Of a stretch of 64,000 nt of DNA, positions 19,628 through 27,826 are shown piece after piece. The position numbers were made by a program, and so were the translations under genes. The stretch is from an uncultured Christensenella sp. (GTDB lineage Bacteria; Bacillota; Clostridia; Christensenellales; Borkfalkiaceae): positions 1 through 64,000 of the forward strand of contig CAJTYL010000003.1 in the NCBI GenBank assembly GCA_910583855.1. The letters run 5' to 3'. The first letter of the stretch is position 1. Every line of letters starts with the position of its first letter. The notes beneath the pieces were generated by a model, which was not told the origin of the DNA, did not search any database, and was given only the letters and a program-made list of their open reading frames with translations.

Positions 19628-20929
19628 ATGTCCGAAGAAACTAATTCAAAAAAATCGCATTATATATCGGGTAAAGAGTCCCGCCGTATTGCCAAAGAAA
19701 ACGCAAAGCAGACGAAGTACTTTGAAAAGCGCAAGAAAAGAAGAGTAAAAGAGGAAGAGTTCGTTACCGAAATGAAGGACGCCTCCAACATTCTCGAAAT
19801 TGAGGATTTGCACACGTTTTTCTTTACCGACGCAGGCGTGGTGAAAGCAGTTAACGGCGTTTCTTTCGCTATACCCGAAGGTTCTACCGTGGGCGTCGTC
19901 GGTGAAAGCGGTTGCGGTAAATCGGTAACGTCGCTTTCGACTATGCAGCTCGTTCAAGGTCCTGCGGGACAAATCGTCGACGGCTGCATAAGGTTCAAGT
20001 CCAACACCTACAAGCGCGACGAAAAGGGTCGTAAAATTCCCGTTTACGAAACCGTAAAGGACCAGGACGGTGAAAAACCCGTTTTGGATAAACGTGGCAA
20101 GCCCGTTATAAAAAAGAACGAGCTCGGCGGCAATATGTACGAGCGCGAAGAGCGCGTAGTCGATATTGCAAAAATGCCTCTTGAAGCTATGCGCACAATC
20201 CGCGGCAGTGAAATTGCCATGATTTTTCAGGAGCCTATGACCTCTTTGAACCCCGTTTTCACGGTTGGCAATCAGCTTGACGAAGTAGCGCTGTTGCACC
20301 TTGAAGGCATCTCGAAGTCAAAGGCTAAAGAGCGCAGCCTTGAAATGCTGCGTCTTGTAGGTATGGCAGACGCGGAAAGCGTTTATAAAAAGTACCCGCA
20401 CGAGCTTTCCGGCGGTATGCGTCAAAGGGTAATGATTGCAATGGCGCTTTTATGCAATCCCCGACTTATAATTGCGGACGAGCCCACGACTGCGCTTGAC
20501 GTTACCATACAGGCGCAGATTCTTGATCTTTTAAAGGATATTAAGAAGAAAATTAACGGAAGTATAATGCTTATAACGCATGATTTGGGCGTTGTTGCGG
20601 AAATGGCAGACTTTGTCGTCGTTATGTACGCAGGCAAAGTTATAGAAATGGGTACGGCGGAGGATATTTTCGATAATCCTATGCATCCGTATACTATAGG
20701 TTTGCAGAAGAGTAAGCCTACCGTCGACGGAAACGTAGATTCGCTGTACTGTATCCCAGGATTCGTTCCCAATCCCGTAGACATGCCCAATTATTGTTAC
20801 TTCCGCGACAGATGCGATAAATGTCGCGCTGAGTGTGCGGGCGAATATCCCAAACTCGTTAAGGTATCGCCCACGCACAGCGTGTCCTGTTATTTATATA
20901 AATCTAAAGAAGACGTGAAGGAGGTTTAA
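19628..20929 (+). CDS. oppD: Oligopeptide ABC transporter ATPase (OppD type) with charged insert
   Basis: 433 residues. Walker A is GESGCGKSVTS, the signature is LSGGMRQRVMIAMAL and Walker B is LIIADEPTTALD, so the ATPase should be active. The C-terminal oligopeptide/dipeptide domain has the Cys-rich FRDRCDKCRAECAGEYP segment, which binds an Fe-S cluster in some OppD homologues. Two features are unusual: a basic extension of about 50 residues before the nucleotide-binding domain (KRKKRRVKEEE), and a charged insert of about 60 residues between Walker A and the Q-loop (positions ~19990-20170). Both lie on the cytoplasmic side and may mediate regulation or assembly. The stop lies 1 bp before oppF. 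Confidence 0.93.
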   Translation: MSEETNSKKSHYISGKESRRIAKENAKQTKYFEKRKKRRVKEEEFVTEMKDASNILEIEDLHTFFFTDAGVVKAVNGVSFAIPEGSTVGVVGESGCGKSVTSLSTMQLVQGPAGQIVDGCIRFKSNTYKRDEKGRKIPVYETVKDQDGEKPVLDKRGKPVIKKNELGGNMYEREERVVDIAKMPLEAMRTIRGSEIAMIFQEPMTSLNPVFTVGNQLDEVALLHLEGISKSKAKERSLEMLRLVGMADAESVYKKYPHELSGGMRQRVMIAMALLCNPRLIIADEPTTALDVTIQAQILDLLKDIKKKINGSIMLITHDLGVVAEMADFVVVMYAGKVIEMGTAEDIFDNPMHPYTIGLQKSKPTVDGNVDSLYCIPGFVPNPVDMPNYCYFRDRCDKCRAECAGEYPKLVKVSPTHSVSCYLYKSKEDVKEV

Positions 20930-20930
20930 T

Positions 20931-22106
20931 ATGGCTGAAAATGCAATAAGCGAAGAACAGCTTTCAGAGCAACCTCTTTTGGAAGTTAAAGATTTAAAAC
21001 AATATTTCGTGGTGGATACCACGCTTTTGGGGCGACCTACTAAATATCTTAAAGCCGTTGACGGCGTATCGTTTAAAATATCCAAGGGCAAAACCCTCGG
21101 AATAGTGGGCGAAAGCGGTTGCGGCAAAACCACGATGGGCAGAACGGTTCTCCGTCTTTACGACGTAACGGGCGGTGAAATTTGGTTCAAAGGGCAGGAA
21201 GTTTCAAAGATAAAGAATAGCGAGTTCAACAAGCTTCGTCCCAATATGCAGATGATATTCCAAGACCCGTACGCAAGCCTTTCACCGAGGCTTACCGTCG
21301 GCGAAATTATCGGCGAAGCAGTGCGTGAACACAAAATCGTACCCAAAGAAGAATATCACGATTATATTTTAAGCGTAATGAAGATGTGCGGACTTCAACC
21401 GCATTACTACGAAAGATACCCGCACGAATTTTCAGGCGGACAAAGACAAAGAATTTGTATAGCCCGCGCATTAGCGTTAAAGCCCGACCTCGTTATCTGC
21501 GACGAGCCGGTGTCCGCACTTGACGTTTCGATTCAGGCGCAGATAATAAATATGCTTAAAGAATTACAGCAAAAGCTGCAGCTTACCTACGTGTTCATTT
21601 CGCACGATCTGTCGGTTGTAAAGCATATTTCCGACGAAGTCGGCGTTATGTACCTCGGCAGTATGGTGGAGTACGGAACAAAAGAACGTATTTTCTCGAA
21701 TACGCTTCATCCGTACACCAAGGCGCTTTTTTCGGCTGTTCCCGTGCCTAATCCGCATGTAAAAATGAACAGGATAATTTTAAAAGGCGATATTCCTTCA
21801 CCCGTCAATCCTCCAAAGGGCTGTAAATTCCACGCCCGTTGCGAGCATTGTATGGATATTTGCGAACACGTTCGCCCCGTCTATAAAGAGGTTGAAGAAG
21901 GGCATTTCTGTGCTTGTCACCTATATAATACGCCTGAGGAAAACGAGCAGTGTAAGGTAGAACTTCAAAAGCTGAAAGAGCTTGATAGAATTACCAAGAT
22001 TGCCAAGGAAGATATGAAGGTATTCAAGAAAGATAAAAAGAACAAAGACGAAGCGGCGGAACCCGCTGAGGACGAAAAGGAGAGCAATGGCGAAGAAAAA
22101 GCCTGA
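20931..22106 (+). CDS. oppF: Oligopeptide ABC transporter ATPase (OppF type)
   Basis: 391 residues; a strong AGGAGG precedes the ATG. Walker A is GESGCGKTTMG, the signature is FSGGQRQRICIARAL and Walker B is LVICDEPVSALD. The C-terminal oligopeptide domain (NPPKGCKFHARCEHCMDIC) has the family's Cys pattern. A highly charged tail of about 50 residues (KDKKNKDEAAEPAEDEKE) extends beyond the usual end. It forms the ATPase pair with OppD. The last 20 bp overlap the next small gene. Confidence 0.94.
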   Translation: MAENAISEEQLSEQPLLEVKDLKQYFVVDTTLLGRPTKYLKAVDGVSFKISKGKTLGIVGESGCGKTTMGRTVLRLYDVTGGEIWFKGQEVSKIKNSEFNKLRPNMQMIFQDPYASLSPRLTVGEIIGEAVREHKIVPKEEYHDYILSVMKMCGLQPHYYERYPHEFSGGQRQRICIARALALKPDLVICDEPVSALDVSIQAQIINMLKELQQKLQLTYVFISHDLSVVKHISDEVGVMYLGSMVEYGTKERIFSNTLHPYTKALFSAVPVPNPHVKMNRIILKGDIPSPVNPPKGCKFHARCEHCMDICEHVRPVYKEVEEGHFCACHLYNTPEENEQCKVELQKLKELDRITKIAKEDMKVFKKDKKNKDEAAEPAEDEKESNGEEKA

Positions 22107-22338
22107 CGACGACCTTGATATGACTACCAGTTTTGCGGATATGAATGTGGACGGGTTCAAATGGTACAACCCGAAAGCTAAAAAGCAAAATGATATGAAA
22201 AAAGTCAAAACCAAGGTTACGAGAAAGGAATACTGGGCTATGGTAAGGGGCGCGTTTGCCGCGATTGCTCCGTTCATAATTATTTCTGTAGTAGTATTCG
22301 GACTCGTCTTTTTGCTCGCCTACTTCTGGTTAAAATAA
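22087..22338 (+). CDS. Small single-helix membrane protein at the end of the opp operon
   Basis: 83 residues; the start lies 20 bp inside oppF with AAGGAGAG upstream, so it is probably translationally coupled. The N-terminal 50 residues are hydrophilic and Lys/Asp-rich; one strong transmembrane helix follows (AIAPFIIISVVVFGLVFLL) and the protein ends in AYFWLK. The orientation rule predicts a cytoplasmic N-terminus. I do not recognise a family. Being the last gene before the terminator, it may be a subunit or regulator of the transporter, which is inference only. Confidence 0.75.
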   Translation: MAKKKPDDDLDMTTSFADMNVDGFKWYNPKAKKQNDMKKVKTKVTRKEYWAMVRGAFAAIAPFIIISVVVFGLVFLLAYFWLK

Positions 22339-22344
22339 AATTCA

Positions 22345-22386
22345 TCCCCTGCGCAAGTTTGCGCGGGGGATTCGTCTATTTTTTTG
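22345..22386. terminator. Terminator closing the protease/opp operon
   Basis: CCCCTGCGC pairs with GCGCGGGGG (one T-G wobble) over a short loop; a T-rich run at 22376-22385 follows. It lies between convergent genes and directly abuts the stop of the minus-strand gene at 22387, so it mainly serves the plus strand. Confidence 0.8.
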
Positions 22387-23133
22387 TTAATTTAACGGCA
22401 AGCTTGATGCGGGGAACTCGTCGCGGTTGTGGTATAAGAAGCACTCAACCAAATTATTATTTTCTTTGTAATACATTCTGCCCAATTCGTCCGAATAGAA
22501 ATATTCGTTTTGTTCGTTGACAGTTATTACAAAGCTGTATGCACAAACTGATAAAACTTCATTTTCGTCATTAACTATAAATGTTAACGTTTTAATTCTA
22601 TCAGATACGTTTTCGCTACTTATTAATTCGATTTTTTGCAGATTCGAGCCGATATATAAATTAAATACGACGTCTTTAATTTCAAAGCCTTTCGAAATAT
22701 CGTAATATCGTTCCAACTGCGCTTTTACGTCGGCAATAACTTCTTCCTGCGTATTGCTATTAATTTTACAATTAATATAGAGCCAAGTGCCGTCAACGTC
22801 CCCGAATAATTCTTTTTCTAAATCGTCCGTTCCTATAAAGTGAATTTGAAAGGGTGTGGGTACGCCTAAACCGCAATAACCGCCTAATGCCGTTACGGGC
22901 GCGCTGTTATAAGTATCTGGCAGAACGATATCCATATCTTCACCTATATGACCGTGCCAAAAGTATTCACCCAAAAAGGCGTCGTTAATTTTTTTACAGT
23001 AGCCAATCTCGAAGTTGTCTTGCTCCTGCCAATCGTATTCTGCGCACGCTGTAAGTGAGAACAGCGTGCAGAAAATAAGCGAAAGCGCCGTTAGCGTAGC
23101 AAGTATTTTTACAAAACGTTTTTTCTTAGCCAT
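22387..23133 (-). CDS. Hypothetical lipoprotein
   Basis: 248 residues beginning MAKKKRFVKILATL, a basic signal peptide ending with the lipobox SLTAC, so a lipid-anchored extracytoplasmic protein is expected. The mature part begins with an acidic/aromatic segment and contains a Gly/Pro-rich stretch (ALGGYCGLGVPTP) and alternating strands. No domain is recognised. A GGAA sits about ten bases before the ATG. It lies 79 bp downstream of pyruvate kinase on the same strand and may be co-transcribed with it. The function is unknown. Confidence 0.7.
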   Translation of the reverse strand: MAKKKRFVKILATLTALSLIFCTLFSLTACAEYDWQEQDNFEIGYCKKINDAFLGEYFWHGHIGEDMDIVLPDTYNSAPVTALGGYCGLGVPTPFQIHFIGTDDLEKELFGDVDGTWLYINCKINSNTQEEVIADVKAQLERYYDISKGFEIKDVVFNLYIGSNLQKIELISSENVSDRIKTLTFIVNDENEVLSVCAYSFVITVNEQNEYFYSDELGRMYYKENNNLVECFLYHNRDEFPASSLPLN

Positions 23134-23212
23134 AACGGATAAGTTCCTTTTTATTTTTACAACGAATTAAACCGTTATTTCGTTCCGCTTTTGCAAAAAA
23201 ATGTGCAATTTA

Positions 23213-24631
23213 TTAAACGGTTTCAACGTTTATCAGGTTGGAGTTACCGCTTTTACCGTTCGGCGTGCCGCCCGTAAGAACAATTTTATCGCCTTTTTGA
23301 ACTATTCCCGAGTCAAGCGCCGCGCGTTTTGCATAGTGGAAGAGGACGTCAACCGAATAAAACTCTTCGCTCATTACCGGAATTACTCCCCAGCTTAATG
23401 AAAGTTTTCTATAAGCTCTCTCGTCGGTCGTCATACCGATAATATCAATCATAGGGCGGAAGCGTGAAACCGTTCTTGCCGTTCCGCCCGTTCTCGTACA
23501 AACCACTATAACTTTAGCTCCGATATCGTGCGCCAAAGTGCAGGCGGAGTGAGCAAGAGCTTCCGAAAGCTTGGTTATGTTGTAATCTTTTTCGTTAATG
23601 TGCGCGATGTATGAGGTATTCGCCTCGGCTTGCGCCGCAATCTTTGCCATAGCTTTTACGGCTTCGACGGGGTACGCTCCCGCGGCAGTTTCACCCGAAA
23701 GCATTATGGCGGAGGAGCCGTCGTAAACGGCGTTTGCAACGTCGGAAATTTCTGCACGGGTGGGGCGGGGCTGTTTAATCATCGATTCCAGCATTTCTGT
23801 TGCGGTAATGGAACGCTTGCCGCAGATACGGCACTTTTTGATTATTGTTTTTTGGATGCTGGGCAGTTCTTCAAACGGAACTTCAACGCCGAGGTCGCCG
23901 CGGGCAACCATTATACCGTCGCATACTTTTAAAATTTCGTCAAGGTTGTTTACGCCCGCGCGGCTTTCGATTTTAGCTATAATTTCTATTTCTTTGTCGG
24001 GCGAACCGCACGCGTTAAGCCAGTTTCTTACGTCGATAACGTCCTGCGCTTTCGATACGAAAGACGCCGCGACGAAGTCTACACCCTGCTCGACGCCGAA
24101 TTTAAGGTCGGACTTGTCCTGCTCGGAGAGATATTCCATCTCAAGCTCTTTATCGGGGAAAAACATCGACTTTCTGTCCGAAAGCACGCCTCCAACGAGC
24201 GTTTTGCAAATCACGTTGGGCTTTTCGACTTTTACTACTTCAAAAATCATAAGCCCGTTGTTCAAAAGAATTTTATCCCCGGGGAACATCTGGTCGCAAA
24301 TGCCCGCAAAGGAAACGGCAACTCTCGTCTTATCGCCGACGATATCGTCGGTAGTAAACGTAAAGGTGTCTCCGTCTTTTAATGTGATTTTGCCTTTTTC
24401 AAACGTTTTAATTCTGAATTCGGGACCTTTGGTGTCCAATAAAATAGCAATGGGAGCCTTTTTTTCAGCTCTTAACTTTTTAATCATTGCAATTTTCTTC
24501 GCATGGTCTTCGTGCGTTCCGTGCGAAAAGTTAAGGCGGGCAACATTCATTCCCGCGTCAATCAGATCCGATAAAACCGCCTCGGTGTCGCTTGCGGGAC
24601 CCAAAGTGCAGATAATCTTAGTTTTCTTCAT
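23213..24631 (-). CDS. pyk: Pyruvate kinase
   Basis: 472 residues, full family length, ATG behind AGAGGT. It catalyses phosphoenolpyruvate + ADP to pyruvate + ATP, the last step of glycolysis. The N-terminal barrel begins MKKTKIICTLGPAS and contains the ARLNFSHG and LLDTKGPE motifs. The catalytic Lys lies in IIAKIES, and the metal/phosphate-binding GIMVARGDLGVE and ITATEMLESMI segments are intact. The C-terminal regulatory domain is present (VVCTRTGGTARTVSRFRP). The C-terminal PEP-utiliser extension of Bacillus enzymes is absent. Small departures such as GPEFRI for GPEIRT and DGSSAIM for DGTDAVM do not remove catalytic residues. Confidence 0.97.
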   Translation of the reverse strand: MKKTKIICTLGPASDTEAVLSDLIDAGMNVARLNFSHGTHEDHAKKIAMIKKLRAEKKAPIAILLDTKGPEFRIKTFEKGKITLKDGDTFTFTTDDIVGDKTRVAVSFAGICDQMFPGDKILLNNGLMIFEVVKVEKPNVICKTLVGGVLSDRKSMFFPDKELEMEYLSEQDKSDLKFGVEQGVDFVAASFVSKAQDVIDVRNWLNACGSPDKEIEIIAKIESRAGVNNLDEILKVCDGIMVARGDLGVEVPFEELPSIQKTIIKKCRICGKRSITATEMLESMIKQPRPTRAEISDVANAVYDGSSAIMLSGETAAGAYPVEAVKAMAKIAAQAEANTSYIAHINEKDYNITKLSEALAHSACTLAHDIGAKVIVVCTRTGGTARTVSRFRPMIDIIGMTTDERAYRKLSLSWGVIPVMSEEFYSVDVLFHYAKRAALDSGIVQKGDKIVLTGGTPNGKSGNSNLINVETV

Positions 24632-24657
24632 ATAATACCTCTGTTAATGCTAAAAAT

Positions 24658-24686
24658 ATTGTAAAATAAATTATGGTAAAAAGCAA
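24658..24686 (-). promoter_or_regulatory. Promoter of pyk
   Basis: On the minus strand TTGCTT (24681-24686), 17-nt spacer, TACAAT (24658-24663). Transcription would start near 24651, giving a leader of about 20 nt that contains the AGAGGT ribosome site. Confidence 0.6.
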
Positions 24687-24703
24687 CTTAAACAATAAAA
24701 CAG

Positions 24704-24733
24704 TTGCTCATATTTATAAAAATGTGTTATAAT
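24704..24733 (+). promoter_or_regulatory. Promoter of rnpB
   Basis: TTGCTC (24704-24709), 18-nt spacer, extended -10 TGTTATAAT with the hexamer at 24728-24733. The +1 falls at about 24740-24741, exactly where the first helix of the RNA begins. Confidence 0.75.
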
Positions 24734-24740
24734 AACAAAA

Positions 24741-25095
24741 GTTTGAGTTAATTATACGGTTGCGGGCTACTATACGTAGCGTGAGGAAAGTCCGAGCATC
24801 GCAGGGCAAGGGTGCTTGCTAACGGCAAGAGAAGGCGACTTCAAGGAAAGTGAACAGAAATATACCGCGGAGATTCTCCGTAAGGTTGGAATGGCGAGGT
24901 AAGAGCTCACCGTCCCTCCGGCGACGGAGGGAGCCAATTAAACCCCACCCGATGCAAGATTGGGTTGTAGCTTGCTTAAATGCAAAGGCTGCCCGTCTGC
25001 TTACAGCCGTAAACATCGCTTGAGCTTGCAGGCGACTGCAAGATTAGATAGATAACCGTACACGACAGAACTCGGCTTACAGATTAATCTCAAAC
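24741..25095 (+). ncRNA. rnpB: RNase P RNA, class A
   Basis: About 355 nt. The universally conserved 5' block GAGGAAAGTCCGAGC (within 24781-24800) and the 3' block AGAACTCGGCTTACAG (25066-25082) form the P4 core. GGAAAGTGAACAGAAATA and GAGGTAAGAGCTCACCG mark the remaining conserved loops. The termini pair (GTTTGAG with CTCAAAC) as helix P1. A GC-rich hairpin near 24914-24935 corresponds to P12. It is the catalytic RNA that removes the 5' leader from pre-tRNAs. The order of conserved blocks fits ancestral type A rather than Bacillus type B. Confidence 0.96.
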
Positions 25096-25106
25096 TAAAA
25101 TTCATA

Positions 25107-25136
25107 GCCCCCTTGGCGTAAATCCGCCAAGGGGGT
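25107..25136. terminator. Terminator-like hairpin after rnpB
   Basis: CCCCCTTGGCG pairs with CGCCAAGGGGG over a short loop; the flanks are only moderately T-rich. It lies between rnpB and the convergent XRE gene and could stop transcription from both sides. Confidence 0.65.
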
Positions 25137-25146
25137 TCACTATTAA

Positions 25147-25359
25147 TTAAAAATTGCTTCTTCCTATAAGCCCGTCGACGGTGCAGTTAAAATAATCCGC
25201 TAAAAACCACAAGCTCGTTATGCTGGGTTCTTTTTTATTTGATAGCCACGCGCTTATTGCGCTTTGTGGAATTTTAATATCTTTCGCAAGCTTTACCTGA
25301 TTTACACCGTATTCCTTCATTAAAAGATGCAAATTTTCAGAAAAATTTATATTCATCAT
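25147..25359 (-). CDS. Small XRE-family helix-turn-helix regulator
   Basis: 70 residues consisting almost entirely of an HTH_3 domain. The helix-turn-helix is NQVKLAKDIKIPQSAISAWLS, and the following SITSLWFLADYFNCTVDGLIG is the usual conserved tail of Cro/CI-like regulators. No effector domain is present. Two adjacent ATGs (25359, 25356) are possible starts and neither has a good SD. It is divergent from the TetR gene and shares its 73-bp intergenic region, so mutual regulation is plausible but unproven. Confidence 0.85.
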   Translation of the reverse strand: MMNINFSENLHLLMKEYGVNQVKLAKDIKIPQSAISAWLSNKKEPSITSLWFLADYFNCTVDGLIGRSNF

Positions 25360-25360
25360 A

Positions 25361-25389
25361 TTGACAGCGCGGGTTAATTATGATAAAAT
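25361..25389 (+). promoter_or_regulatory. Promoter of the TetR-ABC operon
   Basis: Consensus TTGACA (25361-25366), 17-nt spacer, TAAAAT (25384-25389). The predicted +1 near 25396 lies inside the palindromic operators described in the next entry. Confidence 0.75.
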
Positions 25390-25417
25390 AACAACCGTTA
25401 TTGATAACTAATGTTAT
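25388..25417. promoter_or_regulatory. Twin palindromic operators, probably for the TetR regulator
   Basis: Two copies of ATAAC-N4-GTTAT stand 16 bp apart (25388-25401 and 25404-25417). The first overlaps the -10 box and the pair covers the predicted +1. Identical half-sites and equal spacing point to a dimeric regulator. Autorepression by the TetR protein encoded 16 bp downstream is the simplest reading; the divergent XRE gene could also be affected. Confidence 0.6.
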
Positions 25418-25432
25418 TAATGAGGTGAAATA

Positions 25433-25999
25433 TTGCCTGCAAAGAAAGTAATTGCAAAAGAGGATATTTTAAACGCGGCGCTTGAAATCGTGAGGGAGAG
25501 GGGAATAGAGGCGTTGAATATGCGCACGCTTGCAAAGAGATGCAACTGTTCAACTCAGCCGATATATCTTTCGTTTAACGGAATAGAAGATTTAAAAAAG
25601 CAAATCGACGCAGAAGTTTTAAACGTATTTAAAAAGTATATGGACGACGAGGTGGCAAGCGGCAGGTATCCTAAATACAAAGCTGTGGGTATGGGGTATA
25701 TCCGCTTCGCCAAAGAGGAAAAAGAGCTGTTCAAATACGTAATGATGCATCGCGGTATGGTTCGTGACGGTACGGAGAAAATTTTCGACGACACCGTTTT
25801 TATGCTTATGAAAAATTACGGGCTGTACCAAGACGAGGCAAGTAAGCTGCATATGCATATGTGGATATTCGTTCACGGCATTGCAAGCATTTTCGCGACG
25901 AAATATATAGACATCGATTGGGAAAACGTAAGCCAAATGGTGACGGACGCTTATATGGGCATTATAAAACAGATTAAAGGAGAGAAAAATGATAATTGA
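25433..25999 (+). CDS. TetR-family transcriptional regulator
   Basis: 188 residues from a TTG start, chosen because GAGGTG sits at the right distance and the protein then begins MPAKKVIAKEDILNAALEI, the normal first helix. The DNA-binding domain runs to about residue 50 (MRTLAKRCNCSTQPIYLSF). The C-terminal ligand/dimer domain contains MWIFVHGIAS, resembling the WHG-type TetR C-terminal domain. It overlaps the next gene by 11 bp and is co-transcribed with an ABC-2 exporter, so it probably senses a compound that the exporter removes. Confidence 0.9.
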   Translation: MPAKKVIAKEDILNAALEIVRERGIEALNMRTLAKRCNCSTQPIYLSFNGIEDLKKQIDAEVLNVFKKYMDDEVASGRYPKYKAVGMGYIRFAKEEKELFKYVMMHRGMVRDGTEKIFDDTVFMLMKNYGLYQDEASKLHMHMWIFVHGIASIFATKYIDIDWENVSQMVTDAYMGIIKQIKGEKNDN

Positions 26000-26897
26000 A
26001 ATTGAAAACCTTGAAAAATCTTTTAAAGAGGTAAAAGCAGTCGACGGGGTATCGTTTAAAGTTAAAGAAGGCGAGCTGTTCGCCTTCCTCGGCATAAACG
26101 GCGCGGGCAAGTCAACGACGATAAACATTATCTGCGGAACGCTTAAAAAAGACGGCGGCACCGTTAAAGTTTGCGGCTACGACATTGACGAAAATTCAGA
26201 CAGCATCAAAGGAAATATAGGCATTGTTTTTCAAAACTCCGTTCTCGATAAAAAACTGTCCGTTTACGATAATTTAAAGTCGCGCGCGGGACTTTACGGT
26301 ATCTTCGGAAAAGAATTTAAAGCAAGGCTTGAACAAATATCCAATCTTCTCGATTTGAAAGAAATTTTAAAACGTCCGATTTCCAAGCTTTCGGGCGGTC
26401 AGAAAAGAAGGATAGATATTGCAAGAGCGCTTTTACATAATCCCAAGCTTTTAATTTTGGACGAACCCACCACCGGGCTTGACCCTAAAACCCGTAAAAC
26501 CGTGTGGAGCGTTATAGATAGATTGCGCAAAGAGAGCGGCTTAACCGTTTTCCTCACCACGCACTATATGGAGGAAGCGGCGGAAGCCGATTACGTCGTA
26601 ATCTTGGATAGCGGCAAAAAGGTTGCGGAGGGCACGCCTCACGAGCTTAAAAATACTTATGCAAACGACTACGTAAGAATTTACTCGGAAATCGAAGAAG
26701 CCGAAAAGACGCTCGCGCCATTGGGCTACGTATTGAAAAAGGAGCGCGATTTTCTTGAAATCGAATTGAAAAAGACAAACGAGGCAACCGAACTCATAAA
26801 AAAATATCCCAAGCTTTTTACCGATTTCGAGGTACTGAAGGGCAATATGGACAACGTATTTTTAAAGGTCACAGGCAAAGATTTGGAGGGTATGTAG
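25989..26897 (+). CDS. ABC-2 type exporter ATPase (multidrug/DrrA-like)
   Basis: 302 residues, ATG behind GGAGAG, overlapping the regulator stop. Walker A is GINGAGKSTT, the signature is LSGGQKRRIDIARAL, Walker B is LLILDEPTTGLD and the switch His lies in TTHYMEEA, all intact. The C-terminal ~80 residues resemble the accessory domain of DrrA-like drug exporters. With the adjacent permease it forms an export system; the substrate is unknown. The permease starts 1 bp after the stop. Confidence 0.93.
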   Translation: MIIEIENLEKSFKEVKAVDGVSFKVKEGELFAFLGINGAGKSTTINIICGTLKKDGGTVKVCGYDIDENSDSIKGNIGIVFQNSVLDKKLSVYDNLKSRAGLYGIFGKEFKARLEQISNLLDLKEILKRPISKLSGGQKRRIDIARALLHNPKLLILDEPTTGLDPKTRKTVWSVIDRLRKESGLTVFLTTHYMEEAAEADYVVILDSGKKVAEGTPHELKNTYANDYVRIYSEIEEAEKTLAPLGYVLKKERDFLEIELKKTNEATELIKKYPKLFTDFEVLKGNMDNVFLKVTGKDLEGM

Positions 26898-26898
26898 A

Positions 26899-27813
26899 AT
26901 GACGGCTACGGTTGAATGTAAAAAGCTCGTAACTTTGGTTGCGCGCAATACCAAGTGTTATTTTAAAGATAAATTTCTGTTTTTCGTATCGATGATAACG
27001 CCGCTAATACTGTTGGTGCTGTTTGCCACGTTTTTAAGAAACGTTTATATTGACAGCTTCAAATCGGCTTTCCCCGAAGGCTTTACCGCTCAGGACAGAG
27101 TTTTAGAGGGTATAACGGGTGCGTGGCTTATGTCGTCTATCCTTTCGGTCAGCTCTGTAACCGTGGCTTTTTGCTCCAACGTAGTTATGATTAACGACAA
27201 AATAGAAGGCAATCTGAACGATTTTCGCGTATCGCCCGTAAAAGGCGTAACGACGTCTATCGCCTACTTCATTTCTAATTTTTTCGTAACGCTCATAGTT
27301 ATGCTATGTCTTATGCTGATAGGGCATATCTATCTTGCCGCTGTCGGTTGGTATATACCTGTCGGCGACGTATTTATGATTTTAGTCGACATAATTTGCA
27401 GCGTGCTTTTCGGAACGCTTTTAGCGGGAGTAGTTGAAAGTTTTATTTCTTCGCAAGGCGGGCTTTCAGCGGTTTCAACGCTAGTTTCTTCAATGTACGG
27501 ATTCATTTGCGGCGCGTATATGCCGTTTTCACAGTTCTCCGAAGGGCTTAGAAACGTGCTTTGCTGTCTGCCCGGAACGTACGGCGTTGGAATTATGCGC
27601 AACCATTACATGGGCGGATATCTTTCCGCCTTGGCTGACGAAGGAGTGCCGCAGGAAGCATTGAGCGCTATTAAAGAAAATTTCGATATAAGTATAAAGG
27701 TTTTCGGAACGGAAATTCCTCTAGGAGCAATGTACGGTATACTTTTGGGCGCGTGCGCGCTTCTTATAGCCGCATACGTTGCCATCGTTATAATAAAAAA
27801 CAAAAAGAAATAA
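26899..27813 (+). CDS. ABC-2 type exporter permease
   Basis: 304 residues with about six hydrophobic segments: an N-terminal helix (FLFFVSMITPLILLVLFATF), a large loop, four clustered helices and a final helix ending AAYVAIVIIKNKKK. The ABC-2 signature region (LPGTYGVGIMRNHYMGG) is present. It forms the membrane part of the exporter with the ATPase encoded just upstream. The regulator-ATPase-permease order is the standard layout of inducible drug or bacteriocin efflux cassettes. Confidence 0.9.
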   Translation: MTATVECKKLVTLVARNTKCYFKDKFLFFVSMITPLILLVLFATFLRNVYIDSFKSAFPEGFTAQDRVLEGITGAWLMSSILSVSSVTVAFCSNVVMINDKIEGNLNDFRVSPVKGVTTSIAYFISNFFVTLIVMLCLMLIGHIYLAAVGWYIPVGDVFMILVDIICSVLFGTLLAGVVESFISSQGGLSAVSTLVSSMYGFICGAYMPFSQFSEGLRNVLCCLPGTYGVGIMRNHYMGGYLSALADEGVPQEALSAIKENFDISIKVFGTEIPLGAMYGILLGACALLIAAYVAIVIIKNKKK

Positions 27814-27826
27814 GGAGATTTTAATA

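Noticed and set aside
23760..24635. Plus-strand frame of 291 codons across pyruvate kinase
   Set aside because: Mirror of a well-conserved enzyme, Ser/Ile-rich low-information sequence, no promoter or SD.
24819..25016. Minus-strand frame across rnpB
   Set aside because: The region is fully explained by RNase P RNA structure.
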